DNA of 64,000 nt. Source: Labilibaculum sp. DW002. GTDB taxonomy: Bacteria > Bacteroidota > Bacteroidia > Bacteroidales > Marinifilaceae. The stretch lies in the NCBI RefSeq assembly GCF_029029525.1, contig NZ_JAKJSC010000001.1, forward strand, positions 2,020,987 through 2,084,986, written 5' to 3'. Each line of letters begins with the position of its first letter. Within the stretch, counting starts at the first letter, position 1. The translations under genes and the position numbers were made by a program. The notes beneath the pieces were generated by a model. The model was not told the origin of the DNA. It worked only from the letters and a program-made list of their open reading frames with translations, and did not search any database. Positions 18,148 to 28,138 of this stretch are shown one piece after another.

Positions 18148-19083
18148 TTATCGTTTTTTGCTTCTTAGCCAGATCCTCTCGCCAAGCTTCACTTTATAAT
18201 TTCTCCTAACGCCATTAAATTTCTTTAGTCGTTTCAATTTAACGCCGTATTCTTGCGAAATGCCGTAAAGACTATCACCTTCTTTTACTCTATGGAAATT
18301 ATAACCTCTTGCCGCTTTTCCACGCTTATTGTGTAAATACAATCTTTGTCCAATCTGTAAAATATAGTTTTTAGGCAGGTCATTATATTTCAGTAGTTTC
18401 TTGCGATTTACGCCTAAATTTTTCTCAACACTAAAAAAGGTATCTCCCTTTCTCACATTGATATAATGTATTCCATTGGCAATTTCTAGTCTTGCTCCGA
18501 AAGGATCAATTTCCAAATCAGAATCAATATCGGCTAAATCTGTTCCATCTGGCTTGTAAATTTTGTAATCTTGTCCTTCACCCTTGACATCTAATTTATA
18601 CAATTGCGATTCTTGAATGATCTTTATTAATCGATGTGCATATTTAGGATCGGTAGCATAACCTGCTTTTTTTAATCCATGAGCCCAACGTTTGTAATCA
18701 TCCGAACTGTATTTAAACAAAAATGCATAACGAGAACGAGTTGTTAAAAACTTGGAATGATCTTTATATGAATCGTACGGTCGATCATACTTTCGAAAAC
18801 ATTCATTCCGCTTGTCATCATCCATTTTAACACTCGGGCCAGTCCAATCGTGGCACTTAATCCCAAAATGATTATTCGCTTTAGTAGCCAGCTGGGAGTT
18901 CCCATTTCCAGACTCCAACAATCCTTGCGCCAAAGTAATACTAGCAGGAATTCCTGTTCGCATCATTTCCTTAATAGCCAAATCTTTATACTTGTGAATG
19001 TACTGTTGTCTTGTGTATCCTTTAGCAAAAATACTTGAGCTTATAAAAAAACTCAGAAGTATATATAAACAAACTCTTTTCAT
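18148..19083 (-). CDS. Secreted glucosaminidase with two LysM domains
   Basis: The start is placed at ATG 19083; an upstream TTG at 19092 is less likely. The 311-residue protein has a signal peptide (about 1-20, IFAKG). A glucosaminidase domain of the GH73 type follows, with ITLAQGLLESGNGNSQLA, NNHFGIKC and YDSYKDHSKFL. Two C-terminal LysM peptidoglycan-binding repeats (INVRKGDTFFSVEKNLGV and HRVKEGDSLYGISQEYGV) follow. It should cut or remodel peptidoglycan in the periplasm. Monocistronic. Confidence 0.92.
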   Translation of the reverse strand: MKRVCLYILLSFFISSSIFAKGYTRQQYIHKYKDLAIKEMMRTGIPASITLAQGLLESGNGNSQLATKANNHFGIKCHDWTGPSVKMDDDKRNECFRKYDRPYDSYKDHSKFLTTRSRYAFLFKYSSDDYKRWAHGLKKAGYATDPKYAHRLIKIIQESQLYKLDVKGEGQDYKIYKPDGTDLADIDSDLEIDPFGARLEIANGIHYINVRKGDTFFSVEKNLGVNRKKLLKYNDLPKNYILQIGQRLYLHNKRGKAARGYNFHRVKEGDSLYGISQEYGVKLKRLKKFNGVRRNYKVKLGERIWLRSKKR

Positions 19084-19353
19084 TCGGTTCAAATTTTGAA
19101 TCGTGTGTAAAAATGGGAAATCACTCTATTTATGTATATATTAGCTGCGATTTCCAAAACAACCATAAAAATATAACAATCCTGTTATCCTCCGTTACTT
19201 TAAAGAATAAATTAATAAACAATTTGTTACTGATATTAGGAAACGCCTATTGTAGCTTGTTTATTATAATTAATAAAATTTGTTTAAATTTCAGAAAGTA
19301 TCGATTTAATCGTGCCGAACAAGCTCAAAACAATCTGATCAAAGAGTAACGCA

Positions 19354-19842
19354 ATGAAGAAAAGTCAAATAATTACAACTGTATACGAATATAATTCAGT
19401 AGATGAATTATCTCAATCGGAACAAAATTTGGTAAAAGAAGCAAAAGAAGCAGCTTTGCGTTCTTATTCTCCTTATTCTGAATTTAAAGTAGGTGCTGCT
19501 GTTTTGTTAGAAAACAATGAAATTATTCAAGGGAATAATCAGGAAAATTCAGCTTATCCATCTGGTTTGTGCGCTGAGCGAGTGGCTATTTTTTATGCCA
19601 ATTCGATGTTTCCAAACGTTCCGGTTAAAGCAATTGCTATTACTTCGAAAACAAATGGTAGTTTTTTAGATACACCTGTACCCCCTTGTGGATCGTGTCG
19701 CCAAGTATTACTTGAAACAGAAGATCGATATGAGCAAGCCATAAAATTGATTCTCTGTGGAGAAAAGAAAATTAAAATAATTGAAAGCTGTAAAGAAATG
19801 CTTCCCTTGTATTTTGAAAAAGATATGTTGGATGGAAAATAA
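19354..19842 (+). CDS. cdd: Cytidine deaminase
   Basis: The 162-residue protein has the zinc-binding deaminase motifs GLCAERVAIF (C73, catalytic E75) and PPCGSCRQVLLE (C112, C115), and the substrate region SPYSEFKVGAAV. It converts cytidine and deoxycytidine to uridine forms for pyrimidine salvage in the cytosol. The length suits the homodimeric or tetrameric form. The 270 bases upstream contain no gene. Confidence 0.95.
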   Translation: MKKSQIITTVYEYNSVDELSQSEQNLVKEAKEAALRSYSPYSEFKVGAAVLLENNEIIQGNNQENSAYPSGLCAERVAIFYANSMFPNVPVKAIAITSKTNGSFLDTPVPPCGSCRQVLLETEDRYEQAIKLILCGEKKIKIIESCKEMLPLYFEKDMLDGK

Positions 19843-19844
19843 AA

Positions 19845-19875
19845 AAAGGTCGATACAATTGTATCGACCTTTCTG
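19845..19875 (+). terminator. Terminator between cdd and the pseudouridine synthase
   Basis: A 28-base perfect palindrome (19845-19872) has a core of GGTCGATAC/GTATCGACC, with A and T runs on each side. It serves the two convergent genes. Confidence 0.85.
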
Positions 19876-19876
19876 T

Positions 19877-20581
19877 TTATTTTAGCATACTTTGAAACTC
19901 TTTAAAGAGATTATCCTGGTTTGGCACTGGAGCTATAATTTTTACAGGCTCTTGCTTTACCGGATGTATAAAAGAAATTTCACGAGCGTGTAATCCAATT
20001 CCTCCACCTGATTTAGATCGAGCTGCTCCGTACTTTAGATCTCCACGAATAGGAATACCTATTTTGGCTAGCTGTGCGCGAATCTGATGATGACGCCCTG
20101 TGTGTAATTTCACTTCAAGCATGAAATATTTTTGAGAACGAGTCAATAACTTGTATTCCAATGTTGCTTCCTTCGCTCCTTTTTTAAGCTTATCAAAAAC
20201 ATTAGTTCTGTTCTTTTCCTCGTTTTTTAATAAGTAGTGTGTCAACACTTCTTCTTCTAACCTTGGACAATTACTTACAATAGCCCAATATACCTTACGA
20301 ATTTCATTATCTTTCTGTTGGAACATCAAATTCAAACGTGTAAGAGCTTTACTCGTTTTTGCAAATATTACAACACCACTAACCGGTCGATCCAATCTAT
20401 GTGGCAAACCTAAGTATACATCACCAGGTTTATTGTATTTTTCCTTAATGTATGCCTTAACCATGTCACTTAAAGGCTCATCTCCAGTCTTATCTCCCTG
20501 AACAATATCACCTCTGCGTTTGTTTACAGCTATAATGTGATTATCCTCGAATAACACATCTAATCTTTTTTCTTTTGCCAT
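19877..20581 (-). CDS. RluA-family RNA pseudouridine synthase
   Basis: The 234-residue protein has the catalytic motif LPHRLDRPVSGVV, in which the Asp of HRLD is the nucleophile, and the family motif LHTGRHHQIRAQLA. No S4 domain is present. It isomerises specific uridines in rRNA or tRNA, and the exact site is not predictable. The panB gene lies 53 bases upstream on the same strand. Confidence 0.92.
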   Translation of the reverse strand: MAKEKRLDVLFEDNHIIAVNKRRGDIVQGDKTGDEPLSDMVKAYIKEKYNKPGDVYLGLPHRLDRPVSGVVIFAKTSKALTRLNLMFQQKDNEIRKVYWAIVSNCPRLEEEVLTHYLLKNEEKNRTNVFDKLKKGAKEATLEYKLLTRSQKYFMLEVKLHTGRHHQIRAQLAKIGIPIRGDLKYGAARSKSGGGIGLHAREISFIHPVKQEPVKIIAPVPNQDNLFKEFQSMLK

Positions 20582-20634
20582 ATCCTAATCCTAATTAGCA
20601 ATTAAAAAACCGCCAACTCTATATTTATTAATTC

Positions 20635-21453
20635 TTAGTATTGCTCTCTTTCGCTAGGGAAATCTTTCGATTTAACATCCTCAATATAATTTTCGACTGC
20701 GCCTTTCATCTCAGCAAAAAGGTTGTGATATCTTCTTAAGAAACGAGGAGAGAACTCTTGAGTAATTCCCAACATATCGTGAGCAACCAAAACTTGGCCA
20801 TCAACACCACCTCCGGCACCAATACCAATAACAGGAATTGTAAGTGACTCAGCAACTTTCGTCGCTAAACTGGCAGGTATTTTTTCTAGCACAAGAGCAA
20901 AACAACCTGCCTCCTCCAGCATTTTTGCATCTTCCAATAGTTTAGTCGCTTCTTCTTCCTCCTTAGCTCGAACAGCGTATGTTCCAAACTTATGAATTGA
21001 CTGCGGAGTTAATCCTAAATGCCCCATAACCGGGATACCTGCAGATAGAATTCGGTTTACCGATTCTAGGATTTCACGACCACCTTCTAATTTCACTGCA
21101 TCAGCGCTACATTCTTTCATTATACGTATAGAAGAACACAAAGCTTCCTTCGAATTTCCCTGATATGTACCGAAAGGTAGATCAACTACAACCAGTGCTC
21201 GATTGACTGCGCGAACCACTGAAGCGCCGTGATAAATCATTTGATCAAGTGTAATCGGAAGTGTTGTTTCATGACCAGCCATCACATTAGATGCTGAGTC
21301 TCCAACTAGAATCACATCCACTCCTGCCTTATCAACAATGCTTGCCATTGAAAAATCGTAAGAAGTTAACATGGCGATTTTTTCTCCTTTCAGTTTCATC
21401 TCTGAAAGAATATGAGTCGTTACTCGTTTGAATGATTCTTTATGAATTGACAT
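20635..21453 (-). CDS. panB: 3-methyl-2-oxobutanoate hydroxymethyltransferase
   Basis: The 272-residue protein matches PanB along its length, with [47 protein letters not shown] and [17 protein letters not shown]-type signatures (shown here in separate parts of the protein). It transfers a hydroxymethyl group to alpha-ketoisovalerate, the first committed step to pantothenate and CoA. It is probably co-transcribed with the pseudouridine synthase gene. Confidence 0.95.
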   Translation of the reverse strand: MSIHKESFKRVTTHILSEMKLKGEKIAMLTSYDFSMASIVDKAGVDVILVGDSASNVMAGHETTLPITLDQMIYHGASVVRAVNRALVVVDLPFGTYQGNSKEALCSSIRIMKECSADAVKLEGGREILESVNRILSAGIPVMGHLGLTPQSIHKFGTYAVRAKEEEEATKLLEDAKMLEEAGCFALVLEKIPASLATKVAESLTIPVIGIGAGGGVDGQVLVAHDMLGITQEFSPRFLRRYHNLFAEMKGAVENYIEDVKSKDFPSEREQY

Positions 21454-21642
21454 TTTTTAAAATTTTGACACTAGTTAGACAAATCAATGCTAGCCAACTA
21501 GAATTAATATTGAAATGCAAAGGTAGAAAAAAGTAACAAGTAAAAAGCTTACAACTAGTAGAAAGTAAAAAGGGAGAATAATCTGAAACAACTTAAGTAA
21601 GATCCGACTATTCAAATTTGCGAATTCTTAATTGTCAATTAC

Positions 21643-21752
21643 TGTTTCTGCCAAAAAGACAGAAACAATGTCAGGATTTAAGGCGTTTTTTCTGTTTCCG
21701 ATGTCAGAATTACACTTCTTTTGGCAAAAAACATCTTGGCACAGGCTTTGAT
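21643..21752 (+). promoter_or_regulatory. dnaK upstream region with sigma-54-like promoter and inverted repeat
   Basis: TTGGCACAGGCTTTGAT at 21736-21752 resembles the -24/-12 sigma-54 consensus TGGCAC-N5-TTGC, with GA in place of GC at -12. It lies 70 bases before the dnaK start. Further upstream, TGTTTCTG (21643-21650) and CAGAAACA (21660-21667) form an 8-bp inverted repeat. No CIRCE element is visible. Confidence 0.35.
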
Positions 21753-21821
21753 TAAATCCAATCGAGTTTGAAAAAGAACTCAAAACAAAATCGAATATTA
21801 AAAACTTAAATAAATATTAAA

Positions 21822-23729
21822 ATGGGTAAGATTATTGGAATCGACTTAGGAACAACCAACTCTTGTGTTTCTGTAATGGAAGGAAATGAACCAGTTGTAA
21901 TTCCTAACAGTGAAGGAAAAAGAACCACACCATCGATTGTGGCTTTTATTGAGAACGGAGAAAGAAAGATTGGTGATCCTGCAAAACGTCAGGCGATTAC
22001 TAACCCTACTAAAACAATTTACTCTATCAAGCGTTTCATGGGTGAAACTCACGATAAGGTATCTAAGGAAATTGGACGTGTTCCATATAAAGTAGTTAAA
22101 GGCGATAACAATACACCTCGTGTATTAATCGACGATCGTAAATATTCTCCACAAGAAATTTCAGCTATGACACTTCAGAAAATGAAGAAAACTGCTGAAG
22201 ATTACTTAGGACAAGAAGTTACAGAGGCTGTTATTACAGTTCCTGCTTACTTTAACGATGCACAACGTCAGGCAACTAAAGAAGCTGGTGAAATTGCCGG
22301 TTTAGCTGTTAAGCGTATTATCAATGAGCCTACTGCTGCATCTTTAGCATATGGTCTTGATAAGAAAGATAACGATATGAAAATCGCAGTATTCGACCTT
22401 GGTGGTGGTACTTTCGATATTTCAGTTCTTGAATTAGGTGACGGTGTATTCGAAGTTAAGTCTACTAACGGTGATACTCACTTAGGCGGTGACGACTTTG
22501 ACCAAATCATTATCGACTGGTTAGCTGAAGAATTTATTAAGGACGAAAACATTGACCTTCGTAAAGATCCTATGGCTCTTCAGCGTTTGAAAGAAGCTGC
22601 TGAAAAAGCTAAAGTTGAGCTTTCTAGTTCTACTAGTACTGAAATCAACTTGCCATATATCATGCCAGTTGACGGTATGCCTAAGCACTTGGTTAGAACT
22701 CTGTCTCGTGCACAATTCGAGCAATTAGCTGATAAATTGATTCAAGCTGTACTTCAGCCTTGTAAAACAGCTTTGCAAGATGCCGGTGTTTCTAAATCAG
22801 AAATTGATGAAGTTATCTTAGTAGGTGGATCAACTCGTATTCCAGCTATTCAGAACATCGTTCAGGAATTCTTCGGGAAAGCGCCTTCAAAAGGGGTTAA
22901 CCCAGATGAGGTTGTAGCTGTAGGTGCTGCTATTCAAGGTGGTGTATTAACTGGTGAGGTTAAGGATGTACTTCTTTTAGATGTAACGCCACTTTCAATG
23001 GGTATCGAAACTATGGGTGGAGTAATGACTAAGCTTATTGAAGCTAACACAACTATTCCAACTAAAAAAACTGAGACTTTTACTACTGCTGCTGACAACC
23101 AGCCTTCTGTAGATATTCACGTACTACAAGGTGAGCGTCCAATGGCTAACGGTAATAAAACTATCGGTCGTTTCAACCTGGATAATATTCCTCCGGCACA
23201 GCGTGGTGTACCTCAAATCGAAGTAACTTTCGATATTGATGCAAATGGTATCCTAAACGTATCTGCTAAGGATAAGGGAACAGGAAAAGAGCAGTCAATT
23301 CGTATCGAGGCATCTTCAGGATTATCTGACGAAGAAATCTCACGTATGAGAGACGAAGCTAAGGCTAATGAAGAAGCTGATAACCAAGCTAAAGAAAAAG
23401 TTGATACTTTGAACAAAGCTGACAGTACTATCTTCCAAACTGAAAAGCAATTAGCTGAAATTGGAGATAAACTTCCTGCTGATAAGAAGCAACCTATCGA
23501 AGATGCTCTTAACAAGTTGAAAGAAGCTCACAAAGCTCAGGATCTTGAAGCAATCAATACAGCAATTGAAGAATTGAATACTGTATTCCAGGCAGCTTCT
23601 CAGGATATCTACAATGCTCAAGCACAAGATCCTCAGGCTGGTGGACAACCAGGTGGAGAACCTCAAGCTGATGCAGGTGCAAAACAAGATGACGAAGTAA
23701 CTGATGTTGACTTCGAAGAAGTTAAGTAA
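21822..23729 (+). CDS. dnaK: Molecular chaperone DnaK (Hsp70)
   Basis: This 635-residue protein has all Hsp70 signatures: [13 protein letters not shown] at the N-terminus, [27 protein letters not shown], the substrate-binding domain with [14 protein letters not shown], and the helical lid. The C-terminus is a Gly/Gln-rich linker ending in DVDFEEVK, as in bacterial DnaK. It refolds proteins with DnaJ and GrpE, neither of which is adjacent. It is monocistronic, with a strong terminator. Confidence 0.98.
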   Translation: MGKIIGIDLGTTNSCVSVMEGNEPVVIPNSEGKRTTPSIVAFIENGERKIGDPAKRQAITNPTKTIYSIKRFMGETHDKVSKEIGRVPYKVVKGDNNTPRVLIDDRKYSPQEISAMTLQKMKKTAEDYLGQEVTEAVITVPAYFNDAQRQATKEAGEIAGLAVKRIINEPTAASLAYGLDKKDNDMKIAVFDLGGGTFDISVLELGDGVFEVKSTNGDTHLGGDDFDQIIIDWLAEEFIKDENIDLRKDPMALQRLKEAAEKAKVELSSSTSTEINLPYIMPVDGMPKHLVRTLSRAQFEQLADKLIQAVLQPCKTALQDAGVSKSEIDEVILVGGSTRIPAIQNIVQEFFGKAPSKGVNPDEVVAVGAAIQGGVLTGEVKDVLLLDVTPLSMGIETMGGVMTKLIEANTTIPTKKTETFTTAADNQPSVDIHVLQGERPMANGNKTIGRFNLDNIPPAQRGVPQIEVTFDIDANGILNVSAKDKGTGKEQSIRIEASSGLSDEEISRMRDEAKANEEADNQAKEKVDTLNKADSTIFQTEKQLAEIGDKLPADKKQPIEDALNKLKEAHKAQDLEAINTAIEELNTVFQAASQDIYNAQAQDPQAGGQPGGEPQADAGAKQDDEVTDVDFEEVK

Positions 23730-23761
23730 TTCCCTATCATAAACGATAGTTAAAAATAACT

Positions 23762-23799
23762 AAACCCCAGTAAAACATTGTTTTACTGGGGTTTTCTTT
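23762..23799 (+). terminator. Terminator of dnaK
   Basis: A 14-bp perfect stem (23762-23775 with 23781-23794, core CCCCAGTAAAA/TTTTACTGGGG) is followed by TTTTCTTTT. Confidence 0.9.
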
Positions 23800-23844
23800 T
23801 ATATTCAACTTTTAAAATTAGTGGATTTTTATTGTTTTTTACCC

Positions 23845-23852
23845 TATATTTG
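23845..23852 (+). promoter_or_regulatory. -7 box upstream of the excisionase-like gene
   Basis: TATATTTG is an exact TAnnTTTG match 98 bases before the ATG at 23950. The intervening leader (about 23858-23949) has GC-richer words such as ACCGCGCG and GTGCGCCC and may be the element's left end. Confidence 0.4.
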
Positions 23853-23949
23853 TACCATTATAGTACCGCGCGTTATCAAGTGATGATGTGCGCCCTAAAC
23901 AGTCCTATCAAGGCTTAATTAAAATGACATATCATATAAGTAAAATACT

Positions 23950-24510
23950 ATGGCGAAAAGCAATCTGAAAATACCCAAGGTTTGTGAGCAATGTGAACAG
24001 CCTTTCGAAGCCAAAACTGTAGCCACTCGCTTTTGTAGTCCTTACTGTGCAAATAAATCAGGAAGAGAAAGAAAAAAACGAGCAAAGGAAACTGAACTAA
24101 AACAAACATTACTGGAAAAGTCCATTGATAAAATCGCAGATATTCAAACCCGTCCTTATATTTCTATTACGGAAGCGACTATTCTTTTTGGGATATCAAA
24201 AGACACAATTCGTCGCCTAATTCTAGCTGGAAAAATTCCAGCCTTTAACCTTGGACAACGATTAACAAGAATTAGTCGTTTACACATGGAAGCTATGTTT
24301 AGCACTGTTGACTTGCCAGAAGCTCCCGAAGAAGAGCCAATAAGAATACATTATGAAATAAACGAATGTTATAAAATTGGTGAAGTTTCTGAAAAATTTG
24401 GAGTATCTCCTTCAACAGTAAACAAAATAATTCGTCGATATGGCATCCCAAGACGACAAATTGGAAAATTTGTGTATGTACCTAAGGAACAAATTGACAA
24501 ATTGTTTTAA
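23950..24510 (+). CDS. Zinc-ribbon protein with two excisionase-type helix-turn-helix domains
   Basis: The 186-residue protein starts with a small zinc-ribbon-like module (VCEQCEQPFEA, then RFCSPYCANKSG). Two tandem MerR/excisionase-like DNA-binding domains follow: ITEATILFGISKDTIRRLI (about 72-115) and YKIGEVSEKFGVSPSTVNKI (about 138-186). Its place directly before the integrase suggests a recombination directionality factor or integrase regulator (inference). Confidence 0.7.
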   Translation: MAKSNLKIPKVCEQCEQPFEAKTVATRFCSPYCANKSGRERKKRAKETELKQTLLEKSIDKIADIQTRPYISITEATILFGISKDTIRRLILAGKIPAFNLGQRLTRISRLHMEAMFSTVDLPEAPEEEPIRIHYEINECYKIGEVSEKFGVSPSTVNKIIRRYGIPRRQIGKFVYVPKEQIDKLF

Positions 24511-24530
24511 CAAACCAAACCGATCACCCC

Positions 24531-25790
24531 ATGAAACAACTTTCAAAAACAAAAGTAACCGTTAGACTTCGCAAATCAGAAGATAGAAAAGAATGGTATG
24601 TTTATTTGGAAAGTTATCCGGTATTTATTCCAGGCAAAACTACTCCTCAACGCATTCGAGAATATCTAAATAGAAGTATTACTACTGTTGAATGGGATAA
24701 GAAACGAACTGCCCGAACCAATTCTAATGGTGAAAAAACATACAAACCCAAACGTAATGATAATGGCATAATTATATGCCGCAGTGAAATTGATACAGAA
24801 AGTATATTGTATGCAGATAGTATTCGAAAACTCCGCCAACAAGAATATGATCATGCAGATTTGTACAATGACACAGAAAATTCTCAAGCTGAACAAAAAG
24901 AACGTTTACAACATAACTTCATCGAATATTTTGGAAAAGTAACTTTTAAACGCCATGCTAATAACTCTAAATCTATTCTAATTAATTGGCAGCGTACAAT
25001 TGAATTCTTAAAACTTTTTGCAGGAAATACACTTTTGTTTTCTCAAATAGATGTTGCGACAGCTGAAGATTTTAAGCTTTTCCTTCTATCAGCACCTATG
25101 GGAGGTAATAAAAGTGGAATTATTTCTCAGAATACGGCTTCAACCTATTATACAATTTTTAAAGCAACTCTCAAACAGGCCTTTATAGATGGATATCTAC
25201 AGGAAGATTTATCTGCTAAACTTAAAGGGATTCCGGAAAAAGAGTCACGTCGTGAATATTTGACAATTGACGAATTGAATATACTTGTTGCTACACCTTG
25301 CGAGCGTAATATTCTTAAAAGAGCGGCACTTTTCTCTGCTCTTACTGGATTAAGACATATCGATATTCAGAAACTGAAATGGAGTGAAATAAGCATGGAT
25401 AGAGATCAGACAAGACTTAATTTCACTCAAAAAAAGACTAAAGGTGTTGAGTATATGCCTATTTCGGACCAAGCTTTGCAACTTTGTGGAGAACCAGGTC
25501 GACCCGAGCAATTAGTATTTGAAGATTTACCTAATCCTTCGTGGATTTCCCGACCACTTAAACATTGGATTAAGACAGCAGGAATTAAAAAGAATATTAC
25601 TTTTCATTGCTTTCGCCATACATTTGCTACCTTACAATTAACAAGTGGGACTGATATATACACAGTTAGCAAAATGCTAGGGCATACTGATGTGAAAACA
25701 ACACAAATTTATGCCAAAGTGGTGGATGAGAAAAAAAATAAAGCGGCACAAGCCATAAAATTGGATGATATAAAAAACACAGACCTATAA
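24531..25790 (+). CDS. Site-specific tyrosine recombinase (integrase)
   Basis: The 419-residue protein has an N-terminal Arm-type DNA-binding part, a core-binding SAM-like domain (about 125-225) and a C-terminal catalytic domain. The full active-site set is visible: R275 in LTGLRHIDI, H359 and R362 in HCFRHTF, H385 in LGHTD, and nucleophile Y394 in QIYAKV. It integrates and excises the mobile element around it. The upstream HTH gene is 20 bases away. Confidence 0.95.
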   Translation: MKQLSKTKVTVRLRKSEDRKEWYVYLESYPVFIPGKTTPQRIREYLNRSITTVEWDKKRTARTNSNGEKTYKPKRNDNGIIICRSEIDTESILYADSIRKLRQQEYDHADLYNDTENSQAEQKERLQHNFIEYFGKVTFKRHANNSKSILINWQRTIEFLKLFAGNTLLFSQIDVATAEDFKLFLLSAPMGGNKSGIISQNTASTYYTIFKATLKQAFIDGYLQEDLSAKLKGIPEKESRREYLTIDELNILVATPCERNILKRAALFSALTGLRHIDIQKLKWSEISMDRDQTRLNFTQKKTKGVEYMPISDQALQLCGEPGRPEQLVFEDLPNPSWISRPLKHWIKTAGIKKNITFHCFRHTFATLQLTSGTDIYTVSKMLGHTDVKTTQIYAKVVDEKKNKAAQAIKLDDIKNTDL

Positions 25791-25830
25791 ACTATTACTA
25801 AAATAATTATAAATAAAGCCCGGTATCAAA

Positions 25831-26496
25831 ATGAATTCCAAATATTTTGAATATATCATAATCTATTTATCTGTTCTATTAGCGTGTATATTGTTGGGTA
25901 CTGTTGCAAGAATGTTTGTAATTAATATTGGAGCAGATGAGTTCACTGCTAGAAATGTATTTTGGGGATTTTCCTTATTAGGTATATTAGTTTATTTCAT
26001 TCTTACATTCTTTATCGAAGGCCTTTACTTTACATTTGTTCGGATTTTTTTTTCAAAAAAAAAGCACTTAAAAAAGTCTAATATTTCAAAAAAGCTTAAA
26101 GAGATTAGAACAGAGCAACAACAGTGGAATGATAAAAATGAGCAGGATAAAAAAGATATTGCCATTCAATACATTCAAAAGGAGTTTGCTGCGTACTGCT
26201 CAGATGAAGACTTGCTTTTACTTTGTCAGTATGTAATATTTTATGCAGAGAAAAAACCTCTTGCCAATATAAAACCCATAACTACTAACGGCTTATCAAA
26301 TCTTGATTTTTATCATTTTGGATGGAATATCTGGAAGCATTTTAGAGTAAGCAAACAAGAAGAAGTATCTTTTTTTCTCAAAAGTGTATTTGCGAATTAC
26401 CTGGAAGATATTGAAACCAATACCATAAAAAGCCACTTAAAAGATGATGACCTGAAAGGCATCATTAAAATTCGAAAAAGCATTTCAGAACAATAA
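25831..26496 (+). CDS. Membrane protein of unknown function in the mobile element
   Basis: The 221-residue protein has two N-terminal membrane helices (about 6-27 and 42-72). A basic stretch (FFSKKKHLKKSNISKKLK) and a mostly helical soluble domain with no recognised motif follow. It lies between the integrase and the replication/mobilization genes on the same strand, so it is probably an accessory protein of the element. Confidence 0.6.
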   Translation: MNSKYFEYIIIYLSVLLACILLGTVARMFVINIGADEFTARNVFWGFSLLGILVYFILTFFIEGLYFTFVRIFFSKKKHLKKSNISKKLKEIRTEQQQWNDKNEQDKKDIAIQYIQKEFAAYCSDEDLLLLCQYVIFYAEKKPLANIKPITTNGLSNLDFYHFGWNIWKHFRVSKQEEVSFFLKSVFANYLEDIETNTIKSHLKDDDLKGIIKIRKSISEQ

Positions 26497-26607
26497 CAAT
26501 AAATAAGAATTACTATTTCCTGTGTTTTTATAGTGTTTTTTTCAGTGAAGCGAAACACGGCTAAAACACATGTTTTATTTACATTATAACCATTAAAAAC
26601 GATAGTT

Positions 26608-26961
26608 ATGAATGTAAATGAGATTTCTTTTGAAAATTTACCAAAAGCAGTTGCTCATTTGGTAAATGAAGTGGAAGAACTAAAAGTTCTTGTTGAGAAA
26701 GGTCAAACACCTATTTCACCTCAAAAACGTATCCCAATTGGCATTGAAGAGGCCTGTCGAGTCATTGGGAAAGCCAAACCTACCATTTATGCACTCGTCA
26801 GAAAACACATGATCCCCTGCTACAAAAATGGCAAGAAACTCTACTTTTTTGAAGATGAACTACTAAAATGGATTACCAAGGGCAAAAAGAAAACTTTGCA
26901 GGAGATTGAAAAAGAAGCAGAAATAGAATTCAAAAAACGCCCTAAAGGAATCCGAAGATGA
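26608..26961 (+). CDS. Excisionase-family helix-turn-helix protein
   Basis: The 117-residue protein has a short coiled N-terminus (LVNEVEELKVLVEKG) and then an HTH_17-type domain (PIGIEEACRVIGKAKPTIYALV, IPCYKNGKKLYFFEDELLKW). Such proteins act as excisionases or replication regulators in Bacteroidota mobile elements. Its stop overlaps the next start by ATGA (26958-26961), indicating translational coupling. Confidence 0.8.
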   Translation: MNVNEISFENLPKAVAHLVNEVEELKVLVEKGQTPISPQKRIPIGIEEACRVIGKAKPTIYALVRKHMIPCYKNGKKLYFFEDELLKWITKGKKKTLQEIEKEAEIEFKKRPKGIRR

Positions 26962-27350
26962 ATCTTTTTCAATTATTGGCAATTTTTTGGCGAGTAGATG
27001 AACAGAAAAATTTCTCTGGAAACGAAACTCGTCTGTATTTTTTCCTGATTCATTTAGCAAATCGTTCGTTTTGGGCAGAGTGGATTGAATTTGCAGACAA
27101 AAGAATGGTAGCCAATGCCAATATATCCTTACAAGTATTGAAATCCTCCAGGGAAAGATTGAAAGAGGCTGGACTCTTAAATTATATCCCAGGAGGTGGC
27201 TATAGGGTCAAAACTAAGTATCAGATTCTGACACCTAGTCCCAAACCTAAACTCTCACCTTATTATAATAATACTAAAAACAAAAACTCAAAGATGAATT
27301 CAAATGGAAAGAAGAAAGGATTTGTCCACACAGGAAGCGATTTTGATTAA
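26958..27350 (+). CDS. Winged-helix-like replication accessory protein, putative
   Basis: The 130-residue protein has a helical, winged-helix-like pattern (NETRLYFFLIHLANRSF, NISLQVLKSSRERLKEAGLL, then a GGGYRVKTKYQI wing). It resembles N-terminal domains of replication initiators or DnaD-type loaders. It overlaps the HTH gene upstream and the AAA ATPase downstream, which supports a shared replication function. The assignment is by pattern and context only. Confidence 0.5.
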   Translation: MNLFQLLAIFWRVDEQKNFSGNETRLYFFLIHLANRSFWAEWIEFADKRMVANANISLQVLKSSRERLKEAGLLNYIPGGGYRVKTKYQILTPSPKPKLSPYYNNTKNKNSKMNSNGKKKGFVHTGSDFD

Positions 27351-28029
27351 ACGAAATTCTGTTAAGATATTGCAAAATGATGCTCAAAAAGTTATTACTG
27401 ATGCAAAGAAAAAGATTCGGCAACAGCGTTTCCTTTTACCATTCAAGTATTCCGATTTTCGAAACTTATTCATCCTATTCGGTACTGCTTGTTTGCATAA
27501 AAGATTCCAAAACAAAAGCTTTTTTATAGATGACAAGAATGAGCCAACAATACAGCAGTTGCACTATTATGCAACCAATAATCCTGCTTTTGCTGGTGAT
27601 CTGACTAAAGGAATATTATTACAAGGCAAATATGGATGTGGAAAAACCATACTTCTTGAAACTTTTTCCATGCTTCACAATCATATTGTAAGAAAGTACT
27701 GTATCAACCATCCCCTGCTTTTATTTATCAAAGCAGTAGAATTACAAGAGCAAATTCGAAAACAATCAATGAATAATTTTGTTCGCCGTCCTTTAATTAT
27801 TGATGAATTTGGACGTGAATCAAAAACAGTTCAAGATTATGGAAATCTAACTCGTCCAATATCAGAATTACTAAGCTTGAGAAGCGATATTGGATCCCTA
27901 ACACATGGCACTTCAAATTTTACTTTAAACACACTTTCCTCTGATGAATTCTATGGTCAAATGATTGGAGACCGCTTAAAAATGATGTTCAACTTTATCA
28001 CTTTACAGGGAGAAAGCAAAAGAATATAA
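27304..28029 (+). CDS. DnaC-like AAA ATPase of the mobile element
   Basis: The 241-residue protein has a Walker A motif (LLQGKYGCGKTILLETF), a Walker B motif (RPLIIDEFGRE) and a sensor region (HGTSNFTLNTLSSDEFYG). This fits the DnaC/IstB family of helicase-loading ATPases. It overlaps the preceding gene by 47 bases. It likely loads the host helicase for element replication, or assists transfer. Confidence 0.78.
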   Translation: MERRKDLSTQEAILIKRNSVKILQNDAQKVITDAKKKIRQQRFLLPFKYSDFRNLFILFGTACLHKRFQNKSFFIDDKNEPTIQQLHYYATNNPAFAGDLTKGILLQGKYGCGKTILLETFSMLHNHIVRKYCINHPLLLFIKAVELQEQIRKQSMNNFVRRPLIIDEFGRESKTVQDYGNLTRPISELLSLRSDIGSLTHGTSNFTLNTLSSDEFYGQMIGDRLKMMFNFITLQGESKRI

Positions 28030-28054
28030 GATGTCGCGCAAACATCATTTTTTT

Positions 28055-28100
28055 AGAGAAGCAAGTTTGTGTTTTGGTCTGACCAAAACCTTGCTCTTCT
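28055..28100. other. Candidate origin of transfer (oriT) hairpin
   Basis: A nested palindrome lies directly upstream of the mob genes. GTTTTGGT (28071-28078) pairs perfectly with ACCAAAAC (28082-28089) around a 3-base loop. It is extended outward by GCAAG/CTTGC and a partly paired AGAGAA/TCTTCT. No T run follows, which argues against a terminator. The nick site is not identified. Confidence 0.55.
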
Positions 28101-28138
28101 AGGCAAAACATCCCGCCGGTCTCATAAACATAACAGAT

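Noticed and set aside
19845-19872. Perfect 28-base palindrome as an operator
   Set aside because: It sits between convergent gene ends with flanking A and T runs, which is a terminator arrangement.
23213-23515. Antisense frame within dnaK
   Set aside because: It is a shadow of the strongly biased dnaK coding sequence, with no independent support.
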